Of a stretch of 64,000 nucleotides of DNA, positions 12,501 through 24,308 are shown one piece after another. The stretch comes from Podocnemis expansa. Its lineage: Eukaryota; Chordata; Testudines; Podocnemididae. Below the pieces are notes generated by a model. That model saw only the letters and a program-made list of their open reading frames with translations, did not search any database and had not been told where the DNA came from. Made by a program: the position numbers and the translations under genes. The stretch lies in contig ML682014.1 in the NCBI GenBank assembly GCA_007922195.1, positions 4,242,631-4,306,630 on the forward strand, read 5' to 3'. Every line of letters starts with the position of its first letter. The first letter of the stretch is position 1.

Positions 12501-13814
12501 GTGCAGTCACAAAAGAATTGCTAGAATAGCGATATCTAGAGTATCAATGATGCCCATCTAGAACTACAGAATATCTTAATATAATTAAGTATTAGGATTA
12601 ATTCCTTAATCCTTTTATTTCTCCTTGTCCATTTGAGAGATGACTCTCTAATTAAATTGCCACACTAACAAAAACAATATCATCTAGAACTCTTGTCATA
12701 GTATGTGTGGATAGCAGTGATATGGCTGGGTAATTGCAATATTATTAACTGGAATTTTGTTGTGCCTGAAAGTAAAGTAACAATATAGAAACTCACAGAA
12801 CAACTTTAAAACCACAGCTATACTTTATATTTCTTCTCCTGATAACTTTTTCCTTTCTCTCTGATTTTTACAATCATCAGAACAATTGAGCTACAATCAT
12901 GCAGTTGTTCCCAGTTTGTATTCTCCTCATGGGTTTTCCATACGCAAGAAATGCCACTCAAGCAGCTCTAGTTGCTCTGCAATAAAGAGGAACAAGCTTT
13001 AATAACCCCTGCTAAGTCTCTTCATTTACAGCACAAGCCACAGAGTGACCCTCTAACATGGCAGCCAGTTTCACATATCTCTGTGCCTCTGCAGAGGCAT
13101 TAAATATTTTTGTAATGTTTTGAGATTTCTGAATAATTGCAATTGAAAAAAGGGGGAGATTTCTTATTTCAGATTGTAAAAAATCTAGAAGCCGGATCCT
13201 CAGCTGATTGTAATCGTACTGCCTCGATAGATACTAGCTGAGGGTTTGGTCCTTTAGATGTCTAAAACAGTATGGGTTACTGAAAATCTTCTTGCTAAGG
13301 ATATGCAGCAAAGAGGGATAGATACTTTAAAACACCCAGCTAACCCTTCTATTCTTCCTACTACCACCTCTGGAGGCACCTTGATCATGCCATTGTGTTT
13401 GGGCAATTTGGAAAAAAGATTTTCCAGTAGAAATAGTCCCTTAATGGCAAAATCACCCTTGTGGGCCAATAAAATTAAAAGAGCCATGACTTCATTAACC
13501 AGTGTCCTGGGATAAGCAGTTATGGATGGATCCCAATTAATAGACAGTGGATATGGAATGATCAGTCCGCCTTATCTGCTACGTAAGAACACAGACAAAA
13601 CATTTAATCTACTGAAATTTTCAGGTGTGTTGTATGGGTGGGTATATAATCTCAAACTAAAGCATTCTTCAGCCACACAGAATTACTAGCTAAATGGGTA
13701 TAAGCAACCTAAGCTAACATGTGACACCATTCAGACTCCTGTTATAATCAACTGGAATTTCAACAGAGTTCATTGAGAACACAACATAGTCTGAGGATTG
13801 GAACCATCTCTTGT
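9576..13814. other. Unassigned AT-rich stretch
   Basis: No gene or recognisable element, apart from the dinucleotide repeat near 12.13-12.18 kb listed separately. The frames at 9144-9742, 10335-11135 and 13254-13515 show no domain and mostly overlap opposite-strand frames. Confidence 0.5.
12132..12179. repeat. (CA)n microsatellite, interrupted
   Basis: Two blocks of CA repeats separated by 'cttcaacatg', with scattered CG substitutions. Confidence 0.9.
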
Positions 13815-14210
13815 ACTCCTGTAAGAGTTCACTTATAAAGTTTGTGGATGATACCAAGCTGGGAGGGGTTGCAAGTGCTTTGTAGGATAGGATCCCATTT
13901 CAAAATGATTTGGACAAACTGGCAAAATGGTCTGAGGTAAACAGAATGAAATTCAATAAAGACAAGTGAAAAGTACTCCACTGAGGAAAGAACAATCCAT
14001 TGCACACATACAAAATGGGAAGGAGCACTGCAGAAAGGGATCTGAGTGTCATAGTGCACCACAAGCTGAATATGAGTGAACAATGCAACACTGTTGCAAA
14101 AAAAAAAAAAAACTATTCTGGGATGTATTAACAAGAGTATTGTAAATATGACAGAAGAAGTAATTCTTCCACTTCATTCCGCACTGATCAGGCCTCAACA
14201 GGACAAGATC
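13815..14210 (+). mobile_element. CR1 LINE, reverse transcriptase fragment (sense)
   Basis: Conceptual translation gives FVDDTKLGG at about 13836, matching the FADDTKLGG catalytic box of CR1-type reverse transcriptase with the Ala changed to Val. It is followed by NDLDKLAKW, VNRMKFNKDK and a KMGRST-like segment, the expected order. In-frame stops after VASAL and NKDK, plus an A-run at 14100-14114, show it is dead. It ends near 'ggcctcaacaggacaag' with no CR1 3' tail. Confidence 0.85.
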
Positions 14211-14490
14211 TGGACAAAATAGAGAAAGAACTATGAAGATAATTTGAGATTTTAGCTCTCATCTTTCTCAGGTTTAGTTCTTCGTCTCTTCCATAATCAT
14301 CTTCAGTATCTTAATCCTTCTTGGAAGGCCCTAGCTTTTTTCTTGGAACCACTGTCTCTATCTTTCTTTAGAATTGGAAAGTCTTTTAGATGCCCCTCAA
14401 CATGGTTGTCTCTTATTGAACCCACAGAGCCACTTTGCGTATGTGCCCACTACTGAGAAGTGATTGCAGAATGTCTAGACAGAACTGCAC

Positions 14491-15079
14491 TAGGGATGTA
14501 AACAATTAATCGTTTAAAGGTTAAAGTGGTGATCGGCTGTTTAAACGTTTTAAATGGCTGATTATTATTTAAACCAGGAGGAGGGGTGCAGAGGGAAGCA
14601 GTAGCTGGGCTGGCTCCCTACTGGTGAGAACAGCTGGGCAGCTGTTTGCTGGCAGGGAAGCACAGAGCCCAGCTTGGAGGGGTAGCAGCAGCTGGACTTG
14701 ATTCCTCATGAGTGGCGAGGATATGCCAAACCCAGTGTGAGGAACAGGGGAGAGGAGCCACAGCTAGACTCACCTCCCAGTCCCGGCAAGGGGAGGGGAT
14801 GAGCCACATATGAGCTTGACTCTTGGGGAAGGGAGGGCAGGAGAGACCAGTGCATGGGGAGGCGAGCTGCACCTGGACTTGGATCCCTGCAAGTAGGCGA
14901 GGCTTGAAGCCTGTGGAGGGTGGGCGAGGGCAAGCCATAGATGGGCTTTGCTCCACTCAGCTCCCTGAGACTAAGAGCTGTCTGGCAGGCTTGCACCCTA
15001 CTAGCGTTTAACTGTTCAAACATTCTATTTTTAAGAACTTTTAGACAGATTTTACATTAAACTAATTTTTACATCCCTG
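14491..15079. mobile_element. MITE with TAGGGATGTAAA-type terminal inverted repeats
   Basis: The left end is tagggatgtaaacaattaat. The right end, ctaatttttacatccctg, is its imperfect reverse complement. Just inside both ends are AT-rich zones (ttaaacgttttaaa on the left, gtttaactgttcaaac on the right) around a G+C-rich middle. That middle carries opposite-strand chance ORFs (14618-15023). No convincing 8-bp duplication is visible. A hAT-type non-autonomous element is likely. Confidence 0.65.
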
Positions 15080-15699
15080 ATCTGAACTTGCTTGACCTGC
15101 ACTAGCACATCTCAAAATAGGAGCGGAGGCATGGTGGCATGTGTTTTGACATGGACTATTATCCTGAGCCATGTTGGCATAGGTAAAGCTAGCATGAACG
15201 CATGTACTTAGGCTGCACTCACACCTTGAATTGTGGTGCAGATATACCTTTACACTCTTTTTTCTTTATTAGAGTTTCCTCCTTAACCACACTCAGATCT
15301 GGAAATTGCCATTGCTACTCAGGGATGTGATCTGGGTTGAATCCAAGGTCTCAGAAAACAGTTCACATCTAAACACCAGATTGGAATAAGGTTTTTTTTG
15401 GAATTTTCAGCTGTCACCAGAGACATTCAAATAGTTGGTGTTGCACAGTAATTTATGGACATACTTGTGCCCTCATGTAAACCAGAGAAAATGGTTACAG
15501 ATTTATGTAGGAGCAACACTTTGCCTCTTAAATTTAACATTTAAGGCAGATTAAATTGAATTTAAACTGCTTGATAACATCTGTTTGTGTGTGTCTATAG
15601 TGTCTTGACAAATCCTTCATACTTTTTGGTATTTTGAGCTGTTTTTCCTGCATGCCTTTTACTGTGTTTTATTTTTTGTTAATTTTGCCTTTTCATTTC

Positions 15700-15727
15700 T
15701 AACAAACAAACAAACAAACAAACAAAC
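15700..15727. repeat. (AAAC)n microsatellite
   Basis: About seven tandem AAAC units are visible. Confidence 0.9.
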
Positions 15728-16649
15728 CCCTTAATACAGATTTCCTAGGAGACAATGTCATTACATACCAAGGGCTGGTTTGAGGGAAACATTCAAATAA
15801 TTCTTTCCTCCAACAAACTTTGCATTTTTCATGTAAAAAAGAAAAAAAAGATGAAAAATGTGTTGCAACTTTAAAAAATGGTTTTGTTTATGCATAATGG
15901 AAACTCATAAATGCAAACTTGTTTACTTTTGAGACTTCAGAGGTGTTCCTGCTCTTCTGAGGGAACATGGAGAGACACTGCAAGACTTTGTTAAAGTGAC
16001 AGCCAGTAATTTAAAAGTGAAGCATTTTAATTTTAGAAGAAATGACAGCTTTGTCTCTCATTTTCTTCCTTCCAGACTGGTGGACAAACAGAAAACTTTG
16101 CTGAGACATGTGAGAAGGTATTGATTATCTTGCAATTGATTAAAAAAAAGCAAGTAATATTGACATATTACAATGTGTATGTTGCTGTTCATTAGAACAT
16201 GACATTTCGGATCGTTTCTGAATACACAGTGGAAATAAGATATTACATTATGACTCACATATACAATGAAGGAGTGTTTTGGCGGAGTGCTGAGGCAGTC
16301 GCTTAGTGAGCAGATTGAAAATGTTATTAAGTGCCACTGATAATCTCTTTTGTGACCTAATTGTTTGGGTTTTTTTCCATCTGCTGTGACATAAAAATGG
16401 AGGGTCATAAGAGTAAAGTTAGCATCAAGAATTGACATTGTTCTTTAGTTTAATTGGGAGGTTTAAACCATATTCATTATTATTTACACCTGCAAGCAAC
16501 TTTTCTTCCCACTCCTCCCCCAACTCTATACAGGATATGAAGACAATCAAGCTGCAGTGCAATGATTATGCTGACAGGGGATCTACATCTGAAATACCTT
16601 TGCTTCCCCACCACACAAACCAGCAAAGGATTATGCTATGTATGTTTTG

Positions 16650-16686
16650 TTTTTTCTTTTCTTTTCTTTTCTTTTCTTTTTTTTTG
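16650..16686. repeat. (TTTTC)n pyrimidine tract
   Basis: Tandem CTTTT units ending in a T run. Confidence 0.9.
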
Positions 16687-17243
16687 AAGTGTCCATAGAC
16701 CATCATTGAAGTTGCTTTAAATGCTTCATTATCTCCCTCTCTTTTTCGTTCAGATATGTGGAATCTTTCCTTCTGCCTCTAAGAATGACAAAACAACATG
16801 AAAAAATAAGCAGTTTGCTTGTGTTTCCTATGTAGGAGGTCTGGCTAACAGCCACTGGATTTGTTCTCTCCCTTTTTATTAGGAGTGGCACAATATGCTA
16901 TTTTCCTTTTGTTGCCCAGGTGAAGCAGTCTTTGCAGAAGTCTCTCTGGCTCCAATTTTGCTCTCACATATAGCAGCCTAGTGCTATAAGTTAGAGGTGG
17001 TGGAGTTACTTCTGGTTTACACAGATTTAAGTGTGAGCAGAATCAGGTTTTCTCTCTCCCCACTCCCCAGAAAAACACTTGGCAAATGCAATTTGTTAAA
17101 CTCCTGCCAACCATCCTTGAAGCTAATACCAGGGCTGATCAGATTCTCCAAATTAAAATGTAACAGTGGGGAACAGTCTAATATATAGTTGCAAAGTAAC
17201 TTGCAGAAAAGTGAGGGGAGGAGAGAATAAAGGTTAACAGTGG

Positions 17244-17312
17244 GTGAAATCTTGATCCCTTTGTAGTCAATGGGAATTTTGCTATTGACTTTAATAGGGG
17301 CAGAATTTCTTC
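17244..17312. repeat. Palindromic short repeat, possible MITE
   Basis: 'ggtgaaatcttgatcccttt' and 'gtagtcaatgggaattttg' are followed by 'attgactttaataggggc' and 'agaatttc'. The second half is roughly the reverse complement of the first. This fits a small foldback repeat with the AGTCAATGGGA core seen elsewhere in the window. Confidence 0.5.
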
Positions 17313-17576
17313 CAGGGTGCATGAACAGGAACAATGGATAAGAGCAGTGGATTAAACCTTCAATGGAAGCTCAAATTCTGATTACCTGAGAGTGGCAAAA
17401 GAGTCTCCAGGTTGGGACTGTGGACCAAATAATTTGCTCACAGCCCTAGTATGGCCAATGTGTGGTCATTAGTTCAGACACAGAACTAAATAAGGAACCT
17501 GATGCAACTCTTCTCTGAGGGATTTTCTTTTACATGCTCTTTGAGCCAATTCTACATATCAGTCCCTTCTCTAACT

Positions 17577-17697
17577 CTCTTCTGCATTCAATCAGGGACC
17601 TCATGATATCATCGAGTCCAACCCCCTGGGAATTGAACCCAGGCCCTTCCGCATGTTAAGCAGAGGTGCTAGCCGCTACACTATTTGTGGGTATTGT
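17577..17697 (-). repeat. tRNA-derived SINE with CR1-like tail (antisense)
   Basis: On the minus strand the head reads TAGTGTAGCGGCTAGCACC, a good A-box region. An anticodon-arm-like TGCTTAACATGC follows, then GGTTCAATTCC, a good B-box. This resembles a tRNA-Val(AAC)-type body, though the acceptor stem is not preserved, so it is not a functional tRNA. Directly after it comes 'ggttggactcgatgatatca', which resembles the CR1 LINE 3' end (TTGGACTAGATGA type). SINEs with tRNA heads and CR1-like tails that borrow LINE machinery are known in turtles; the Val-like head is my reading. Confidence 0.6.
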
Positions 17698-18360
17698 TGG
17701 AGAGGAAGCCATGATGAAGTAGAGTTCTGGGTTTGAGGGAGATCTCCCTTCATGACTTCTTTATAGCATCCTGTTTAGTAAAACCATAGCAGCTTGGCAG
17801 CATTTAAATCCTGTGCTCATGGAGTGGGATTAGATTATATGTACTTCAGTTATAGGTCAAATCCAGCCAGCAGTAAGTATTGATGCTGTAAAATCTTTTG
17901 ACTAAAATTCTCTGTCCATGCTAAGTGTTAGGAATCACAAGGATGACAGCCAACCAAGCAATCAACCAAGCAACCAACCAAAAGATAAATTGCCAGCCCT
18001 CACACACATCCTGTGTTGGGAAGCATATGTGCATAAGGAAACTTCTTACGCTTCTGCCAAGACTATCTATGTCACTGGAGCCTACTGGGTGAGAACAAAA
18101 GCCACTGATTGATTGTATCTCTTCCTCTGCATGAACTTGGCTGGAAGTGGATGGAGAGATGTGAGAAGTCTCTGCTAGCAAAATGGCTTTATTCCTTTGC
18201 CTCAGCCACCTGAAGCAGAGAAAGCACAAGGCTGTGACTCCCTCACCATGCCCTTTACTCAGATTGGGTGGTAATGTTAATTCCTGCTCTAAGAAGTTAC
18301 TGTTTGGACAGTACGGAGATTTAAAAATGTAAAGGGATCAAGAGACACATTAATGAACAG

Positions 18361-18548
18361 TTCCAAAGGGGCAGCCGTGTTAGTCTAGTAAAGCAAAAAA
18401 AAAAAAAAAAGCCAGGAGTCTTGTGGCAAGTAAAAGACTAACAGATTTATTTATCACATGAGCCTTTATGTGAGAATTTTCTCCCAGGAAAGTTCATCTG
18501 ATAAATAAATCTGTTAGTCTTTAAGTGCCACAAGACTTCTTGCATTTT
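18361..18548. mobile_element. PLE family 1, near-perfect hairpin copy
   Basis: Left part 18361-18475 is antisense: tail 'ttccaaaggggcagccgtgt', a 16-nt A run, then the terminal repeat. Right part 18478-18545 is the same terminal repeat in sense with no tail. The arms around 'aagactaacagatttattta' and 'taaataaatctgttagtctt' are nearly exact reverse complements, with a spacer of only a few bases. There is no coding interior. This looks like the minimal form of the inverted-end arrangement seen at 6.98-7.45 and 24.9-25.6 kb. Confidence 0.8.
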
Positions 18549-19485
18549 TTATTAATAAACAGTACACACGTCAGAAAAAATTGGCCAGATTCTGCTCTTG
18601 GTTATATAAGAGCGCTGAAGTCAATGAGAGTAGCCAGTAGCTAGCTGGGTGCCAAACGCAGCTCAGTGAGCTCACAAAGTTATCATTTCTTTTTTCAGAA
18701 ACACAATATCAGCTTGATAATACGCACTGTTTTGTTGCAAGTTGTCAGTGTACCTCCCAAAACAAATTGTCCCTCTGTGATTTTATAATCATGGGAATAT
18801 TTCTTTAATGGTCATATCGGAATGGATGTATTCTGGTTCCAAACATCTCTGGAAAATGGCTATTCAATCACATCGGAAATTAGGGCAGAGTTGACTTCCT
18901 GGTAGAGTCCAAACAATTAAACCTCTCTCCTTGGAATGTACAATCTGTTCTAACTGGTTATTTTTACATTATTACTTTGCAGTCAGTAATAATCAAGTCA
19001 ATCTCAGGGGCCCCACCCATACAGCAGTATCTACTGTAGAAAAAAAGAGGGCAAAGAAATCAGCACTCTGTTGTTCTGCTAAATTTTATGCAAGATTTCC
19101 ACCCCTACCTTCCCTCCACTGCAAAGGACAGGAATGATCAGGGTCTGTACAATGTCTCTTTATCTTACTATTCATCTCTTATTAACTGGAACGCCAGAGT
19201 CTCTGCTGTGATTACCTCAGAAGTAAAACTGGAAAGTGTCTGTCACATACATTCAAACATTTTCTTACTGCTGTGCAGTGTTTTCTGGCCATGCAAGACA
19301 AAACAACTACTTTCTCGTTGCTCATCATACGAGAAAACAACCACCTGTCTTCCGTAAGGCACTGCCAAATGGTTCAGCAGGATTTAGAGACTGCCAGACA
19401 TTGACAGCCCTCAGCTCCTGCAGTTTACCAGAGGAGCTAAGGGGGTTCTCTTTCTTAAAATAGCCACATTTTTATCTTCTTGCAG

Positions 19486-19600
19486 GTCAAAATGTGCCAC
19501 TTTCACATTGGATTTCAGTGGATAATTCAACCATGCCAAGCTCAGCAATGTCAAGGAATTCTGAAGGGACTCTTCAGATTTTTCTATTTGAAGCTAAGTG
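19486..19600 (+). other. Candidate coding exon (unidentified)
   Basis: A pyrimidine-rich tract, tttttatcttcttgcag, ends at 19485, and a strong donor gtaagc begins at 19601. The 115-bp interval has two frames without stops. One, entered with one base from an upstream exon and leaving two bases over, gives 37 codons with NSTMPSSAMSRNSEG in the middle. This is a hydrophilic segment with protein-like composition and one possible N-glycosylation site (NST). The other open frame starts VKMCHFHIG. I recognise neither, and no neighbouring exon was found to fix the phase. Chance cannot be excluded. Confidence 0.3.
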
Positions 19601-21183
19601 GTAAGCATGGGAAGAATCCTTACAAATATTTCTTCAGCCAGACTGAGAAATTCATAAAAACATTTTAAATCGTTGAACTCTTTGAAATAGATACATTTTA
19701 TACTTTTAAATATCCTAATCCCATGGAGCAAGTTGGACTGCATCAATCATGTTACTTGCAAGATGTGACACTGTGGCCCAGGACTCATGTTTCCCAGAAA
19801 GCATTAAGTAGCACAGAGATGTAACCCAAATGGATTTTTAAATGCATATTAGTCAGAGTTTAGTCACCATTTCTTTCTGCTGTGCAGCCAACACAAATTA
19901 ACCGGATTAGTATAAATAAATCTCTTTACCTGCTGAACTGTTTTGAACCACTGAATTTTGCTTAAAGAACAGTGTGCAATTAAGAATTTAAATCCTATGG
20001 AGATAGGAGCTATAGAAAACAGATTAGAAAATTAGATTTTATATTATTAAAAAATGCTGGCATTTAACGCTGTGCAATTTCATGACAAATTAGTCACTGT
20101 AATTTTGCAGAATGTCCTGGCATTCAGAAATGCAGAGAATTCCAGCATCTTGAGGAAGTCTTCCCTGAGATTAGAGAGAAGAGCAATTAGAGATCATCCA
20201 TTTTTGCTCTGGGATCCTTTATAAGAATTCCAATTTTCTTCTTTCCCTACTGACTTACTGGACAATGCCATATCTGGGGCTCTCATCAGTCTTGTCTACT
20301 CTTCCTCAGAAATCGCTCCTTTCAGACCTCCCTGCACTTGAAAATTCTCAGGGGATCAACACATCTGGCAGTAAATCATCCAAGACCCTTGACTACTGTT
20401 ACATTCAGCCTGTTCTGGGTCTCAGTGCATAACGTACTCTAGGGTATATTTCCACCACAGAGTGCACTTGTTTTCAACTGTTGATCTATTTAAGGCTTAA
20501 TTTATGATCTCTACAAAAACTTTTAAAATGAAAGAACTTTACATTTGTGCATGATTTGTTCTAGAGCTAGGGGAAGATTTTCAAGAGCACAAACGGCAAT
20601 AACAAGGCACCCAACTTACCACTGAATCTTAACTACTGTTTACACTTTGGAAAATCTCTTCTGTCATCTGATGATGTCTAAACAATAGAATAGAAACGGA
20701 CTTCAGATCAGAGCCACGGCAAAAGTAATATGGCATCAGCAAAGCAGCAGCAATTTTGGGGTGCAGTAGATGCTGACTTACTTGCCTGCAGAGGTTTTCA
20801 AGGTTTTTGAAGAAGTTTGATTAGGGATTTGTGCAGGAGGAGAGAAAGAGCTCAGGAGAGCATTTCAGTGAGGCAGGGGTTGAGGGAGTCAGTGAGAATT
20901 CATGGAGAGGAATGGAACACAGGTCATCTTATGACACCAGGATTACTTGTCGTTTAGCTTGCTGGTGATTTAGGGAGGAAGAAAAAGAGGAGAGAGATGG
21001 GGTTGTTGAAGCTTGTAACACGAGTATGGGCTTGGGACAGGAAAATGGATGACGAACTCCTCGTATAATCTTTAAAGGGTGGGTAGATTTCTGAATGTAA
21101 TATTTTTGGCTGTGAGAAACCAAAGGGCCTGGGGGCAGGGGGCACGGAGAGAGCGATATGGAGAGGGAGAGGGAGAGGTATGG
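19601..21183. other. Unassigned stretch
   Basis: AT-rich, no element or gene recognised. A segment at about 20570-20620 ('aagattttcaagagcacaaa') resembles the AGATTTTCAAAGGCA repeat seen inside the CR1 copy near 35.02 kb. Confidence 0.45.
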
Positions 21184-21224
21184 GGGTGTGTGTGCGCGCG
21201 CGCGTGTGTATGTGTGTGTGTGTA
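21184..21224. repeat. (GT)n(GC)n(GT)n tract
   Basis: Alternating purine-pyrimidine sequence: a GT run, then gcgcgcgcg, then gtgtgtatgtgtgtgtgtgt. It is preceded by a GGAGAG-rich purine stretch at about 21146-21178. This composition favours left-handed (Z) DNA. Confidence 0.9.
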
Positions 21225-21644
21225 AAATCTCTCATTCACATTTTTTTAAAACTCAGATCTTCATTTTTTTTCCTACATGAAGACCAGAATGTGAGTTTAC
21301 AGCTTACAACAATTCATCCATGTGTACTTCTACCAAATACCATAAAGAACAGGCTAAATCATGTTAATTCAAATTTCACAGAAAAATGTTACCTGCCTAA
21401 GAGAGTTCAAGAGAGTGTTTCAGGTCTGTGACATCGTAATGTGCACTGTAATCAACTGGGAAACGTTAGAGCAGCGCTGTTACAAAACAGTGACATTGTC
21501 ATTGATAATTAAAACCGTTAATGTGCAACTGGGCCTTTGCTCTGTTACACCACCCGAAATAATAGATTGATTTTATTATAATGACCCCATAACTGTACTG
21601 CAGACACTGCCTGCTGGGCAGGAAAAGAATTTTAATAGTATACT

Positions 21645-21722
21645 GTTGCTATTATTATTTATTACTCTGATGGCAGTGCCTAAGGGCCTGGAATAAGAAC
21701 CTTGTTGTACTAGGCACACTCA
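21645..21722. repeat. Short interspersed repeat fragment
   Basis: 'attattatttattact' followed by 'ggcagtgcctaagggcct' and 'ttgttgtactaggcac' matches the layout of a dispersed amniote repeat I recall (ATTATT... CACCTAGGAGCC ... TGTGCTAGGC). The family name is uncertain. Confidence 0.4.
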
Positions 21723-24136
21723 CTAGACTTGTGAGCATATCATTGACCTATTATGAATGACTCTCTCTCTCTCAGTTGTACATCTCCCCAATATACTACC
21801 AAATGGCCTTCGAATGGGTCCAGACAAAGCTGTATACAGTCAATATGGAGGATTAAACAATTTAGCCATTTCTTTACCTTACTCACTACACTAAATCAAT
21901 GATATGCACACCTAAAGGGAGGGAGCATGACACACCGGATTGGAGGGTGCGGCCATAGCCTCTTTTACACATTTTGTGGGAGAAATGTAGGGGCAGTCTA
22001 CTGTGTTTGCAGTTCATGTTCCTTTGATGGTGGAGTGTCTGCTCTTTCCACTCTTCCCTACTGTTCCATGCTGCACATCCGACAGCACAGTCAAGTCCAA
22101 TGTATTCAGTACTGCAGTATTTAATTCAATTTGCCAAAAAAGATTAGTTTCTAGCAGCTGAAGTCCAGGCAGATTGCATTTCAAGCTATTTTGCATTGTT
22201 TTTTTATTTTTAATTATTCAGGTTAGAAATGAAATGTAGTGGTTACATTATGCTAATATCAAACTCATTAGTGTCGGGCTGAAAAAAATATGAGAGATAG
22301 CCTGCCAAGTGCTAAGCCTTTGCATTCACATTCATCCCAGTAAAGTTCATTGAAGTGGGAGTTCATCCCTGTGCTCTGGATTAGAATTAAACTCTTAGCT
22401 TACTTAAAAGAGTGATATGAGAAGTGTTGGCTCAGAAGATGCTCTTAGGAAAGGCTGTTGAATATTGCTCTCTTTTGTTACTCTTTTGGTGCCTGTGTCA
22501 CTATGCCCAGAGAGCCCAATTCAAAGCTTCCCCGGTGGAAGAATTTCAGTTGATTCCAGTGGGGTCTGGATGGGGTCCAGAGTGGGCAGCAGCTTCAATG
22601 GTGATTGCTTACTGAGTTCTGTTTGACAGACAGAGACGCCACTGGCCAGGTATCTAGCATTACAAGTTAAACCATATTCAGAATCATTTGGGTACCTTTA
22701 ACATAAAGAGGCCTAAGAAGACAACAGGATATTTTGTTCCTCATGCCAATACCCACCCCATAGTAGGCTCTGCCATATTTCCCTCATCCAACACATGCAG
22801 CCCATCTCTTACTATACAGTACGCTAGACCATTCTGTATCCCATGCAGATGAGGCCTCCGCCTGGCTACAGAACATATGGATTGCTCAGCTGCAGGGAGG
22901 GATATTGCAGCAAAAGGAATGGGCAGCAGTGCCCAGGCCTTTGACAACAATTTGCGCTGCAAATCCTGCTCCCCACCCCCAACAAAACAATGAAAGAAAA
23001 ACCAAAAAAAACCCCAGACACTATTAATTGGTACAGGCCCCTCCATCGAAACTACATCCCATTGGATTTCATGGCACTAAAAGAGGAACTCTGTGGGGAT
23101 TATAAGGAGCACCTGTGAAAGAAAATCGCCTTTTCAGATATTTAGACCTATGATAGGGTTAGGTTTTGGAGGGGTATCTTTTCATGTAAAAGGTTATTCT
23201 TGATGGAGATTGGCTCTGGGAATTACAGGGTTCAAAATTAAGGGAAATGCAGTGGCTAACCACAAAGGACTCAGTAATTCCCTTCAAGATGAGAAATAAA
23301 ACTCCAACATGTTGATCTTTTTGACCTGTTGGGCAAATGCCTGTGAATTCCAACTTCAGTTCCAGTAAGAATGGCGTATTATTCTATACTAACCATATAT
23401 TATTCCCCTTACAAAGAATTTTATATAAAATGTATGAGGTGGAAGAAAAATCCATCCTCATTTTTATATGCAGATGCAACATATTCTCCATTTTACTTAA
23501 CATTAATATTTCCCCCCTTAGTATTTGTTCTGCTTAATTGCATTTTAAATGAATATAGAGGAACTGCCCTCAAAATATTAGCATGCTCGTGAAAGGGCTG
23601 TGCATGCAGAGAAGTTGCTGTATTGCAGGAATAATCTAATCTTCATAGGATGGGCCCTAGGCAATGAATCTAACTTGTTTTTTTTCCTCTGATCAGAATC
23701 CAGTATTAGATCCCTTAAAGCATGGCTCTGACTTGGAGAGAAAGAAGGTACACCCCCCACACACCCCATAATCACTGGTTCATCTTTGAGCTGAACAACT
23801 ACAAAAGTACTGGAGGCAGAGTTAGACAGAGCTGGTAGGCAAAAAGTGGTTGTAGGTGCTAAGATAACAGTAATAAAGAATGTATAGGCATTCAGTCAAC
23901 TCAGAAAAATCTTGGGAAAAAAATGGAGAAGGACTGTAAGTCTGAACTGATTTTCAGAAAGGTTGAGTATCTGCAGCTCCTCTTGTCTTCACTGGGGCGT
24001 TTTGAAGCCTCAGCACGACAGAGAATCGAACCAGATTGTATTTGCTACTTGCAAGAACTTTACATTGCTTCATGTTTCAGGAAATAACTCAATAATGATC
24101 AACAGTGGTCAAGGCAAAATTATAGAGGTTTTAAAT
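21723..24136. other. Unassigned stretch
   Basis: No gene recognised. Near 23950-24012, 'tgattttcagaaaggttgag' and 'cttcactgggg' resemble a widespread palindromic repeat with a GATTTTCAGA end. The opposite-strand frames at 22741-23775 have no recognisable domains. Confidence 0.45.
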
Positions 24137-24144
24137 GGTGTTTG

Positions 24145-24308
24145 TAGGGCCAGATCAATCCAGGGGCTATAGGGTCTGCAGCCCTGGGCCCTGGCCTTAA
24201 GGGGGAGCTCATTATGGTGGAGGTGTGGGGAGGACCCACCAGTGGTGGGGCCCAAGCTGGAGGGGGCCCACAGTGGTGAACAGCCCAAGGCACCTTAATC
24301 CGGCCCTG
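24145..24308. mobile_element. hAT MITE with 8-bp target-site duplication
   Basis: Ends are tagggccagatcaatcc on the left and taatccggccctg on the right, imperfect inverted repeats of the CAGGGCCGGATTAA type. The flanks are ggtgtttg (24137-24144) and ggtgtctg (24309-24316), agreeing at seven of eight positions, as expected for a decayed hAT duplication. The element is 164 bp, G+C-rich inside, and has no coding capacity. Confidence 0.85.

Larger units (their letters stand above)
15080..17243. other. Unassigned stretch with simple repeats
   Basis: Contains an (AAAC)n tract at about 15700-15727 and a (TTTTC)n tract at about 16650-16686. At 16060-16118 a pyrimidine tract ending in CAG precedes 42 open bases and 'aag|gtattg'. 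This is a weak exon-like arrangement with a poor donor, not accepted as a gene. Confidence 0.5.

Noticed and set aside
16077..16118. Exon-like 42-bp interval after cttccttccag
   Set aside because: The donor (gtattg) is poor and the interval very short. Such combinations are expected by chance in 64 kb.
17577..17697. Possible functional tRNA-Val gene on the minus strand
   Set aside because: The acceptor stem is not preserved and the sequence runs straight into a CR1-like tail, so it is SINE material.
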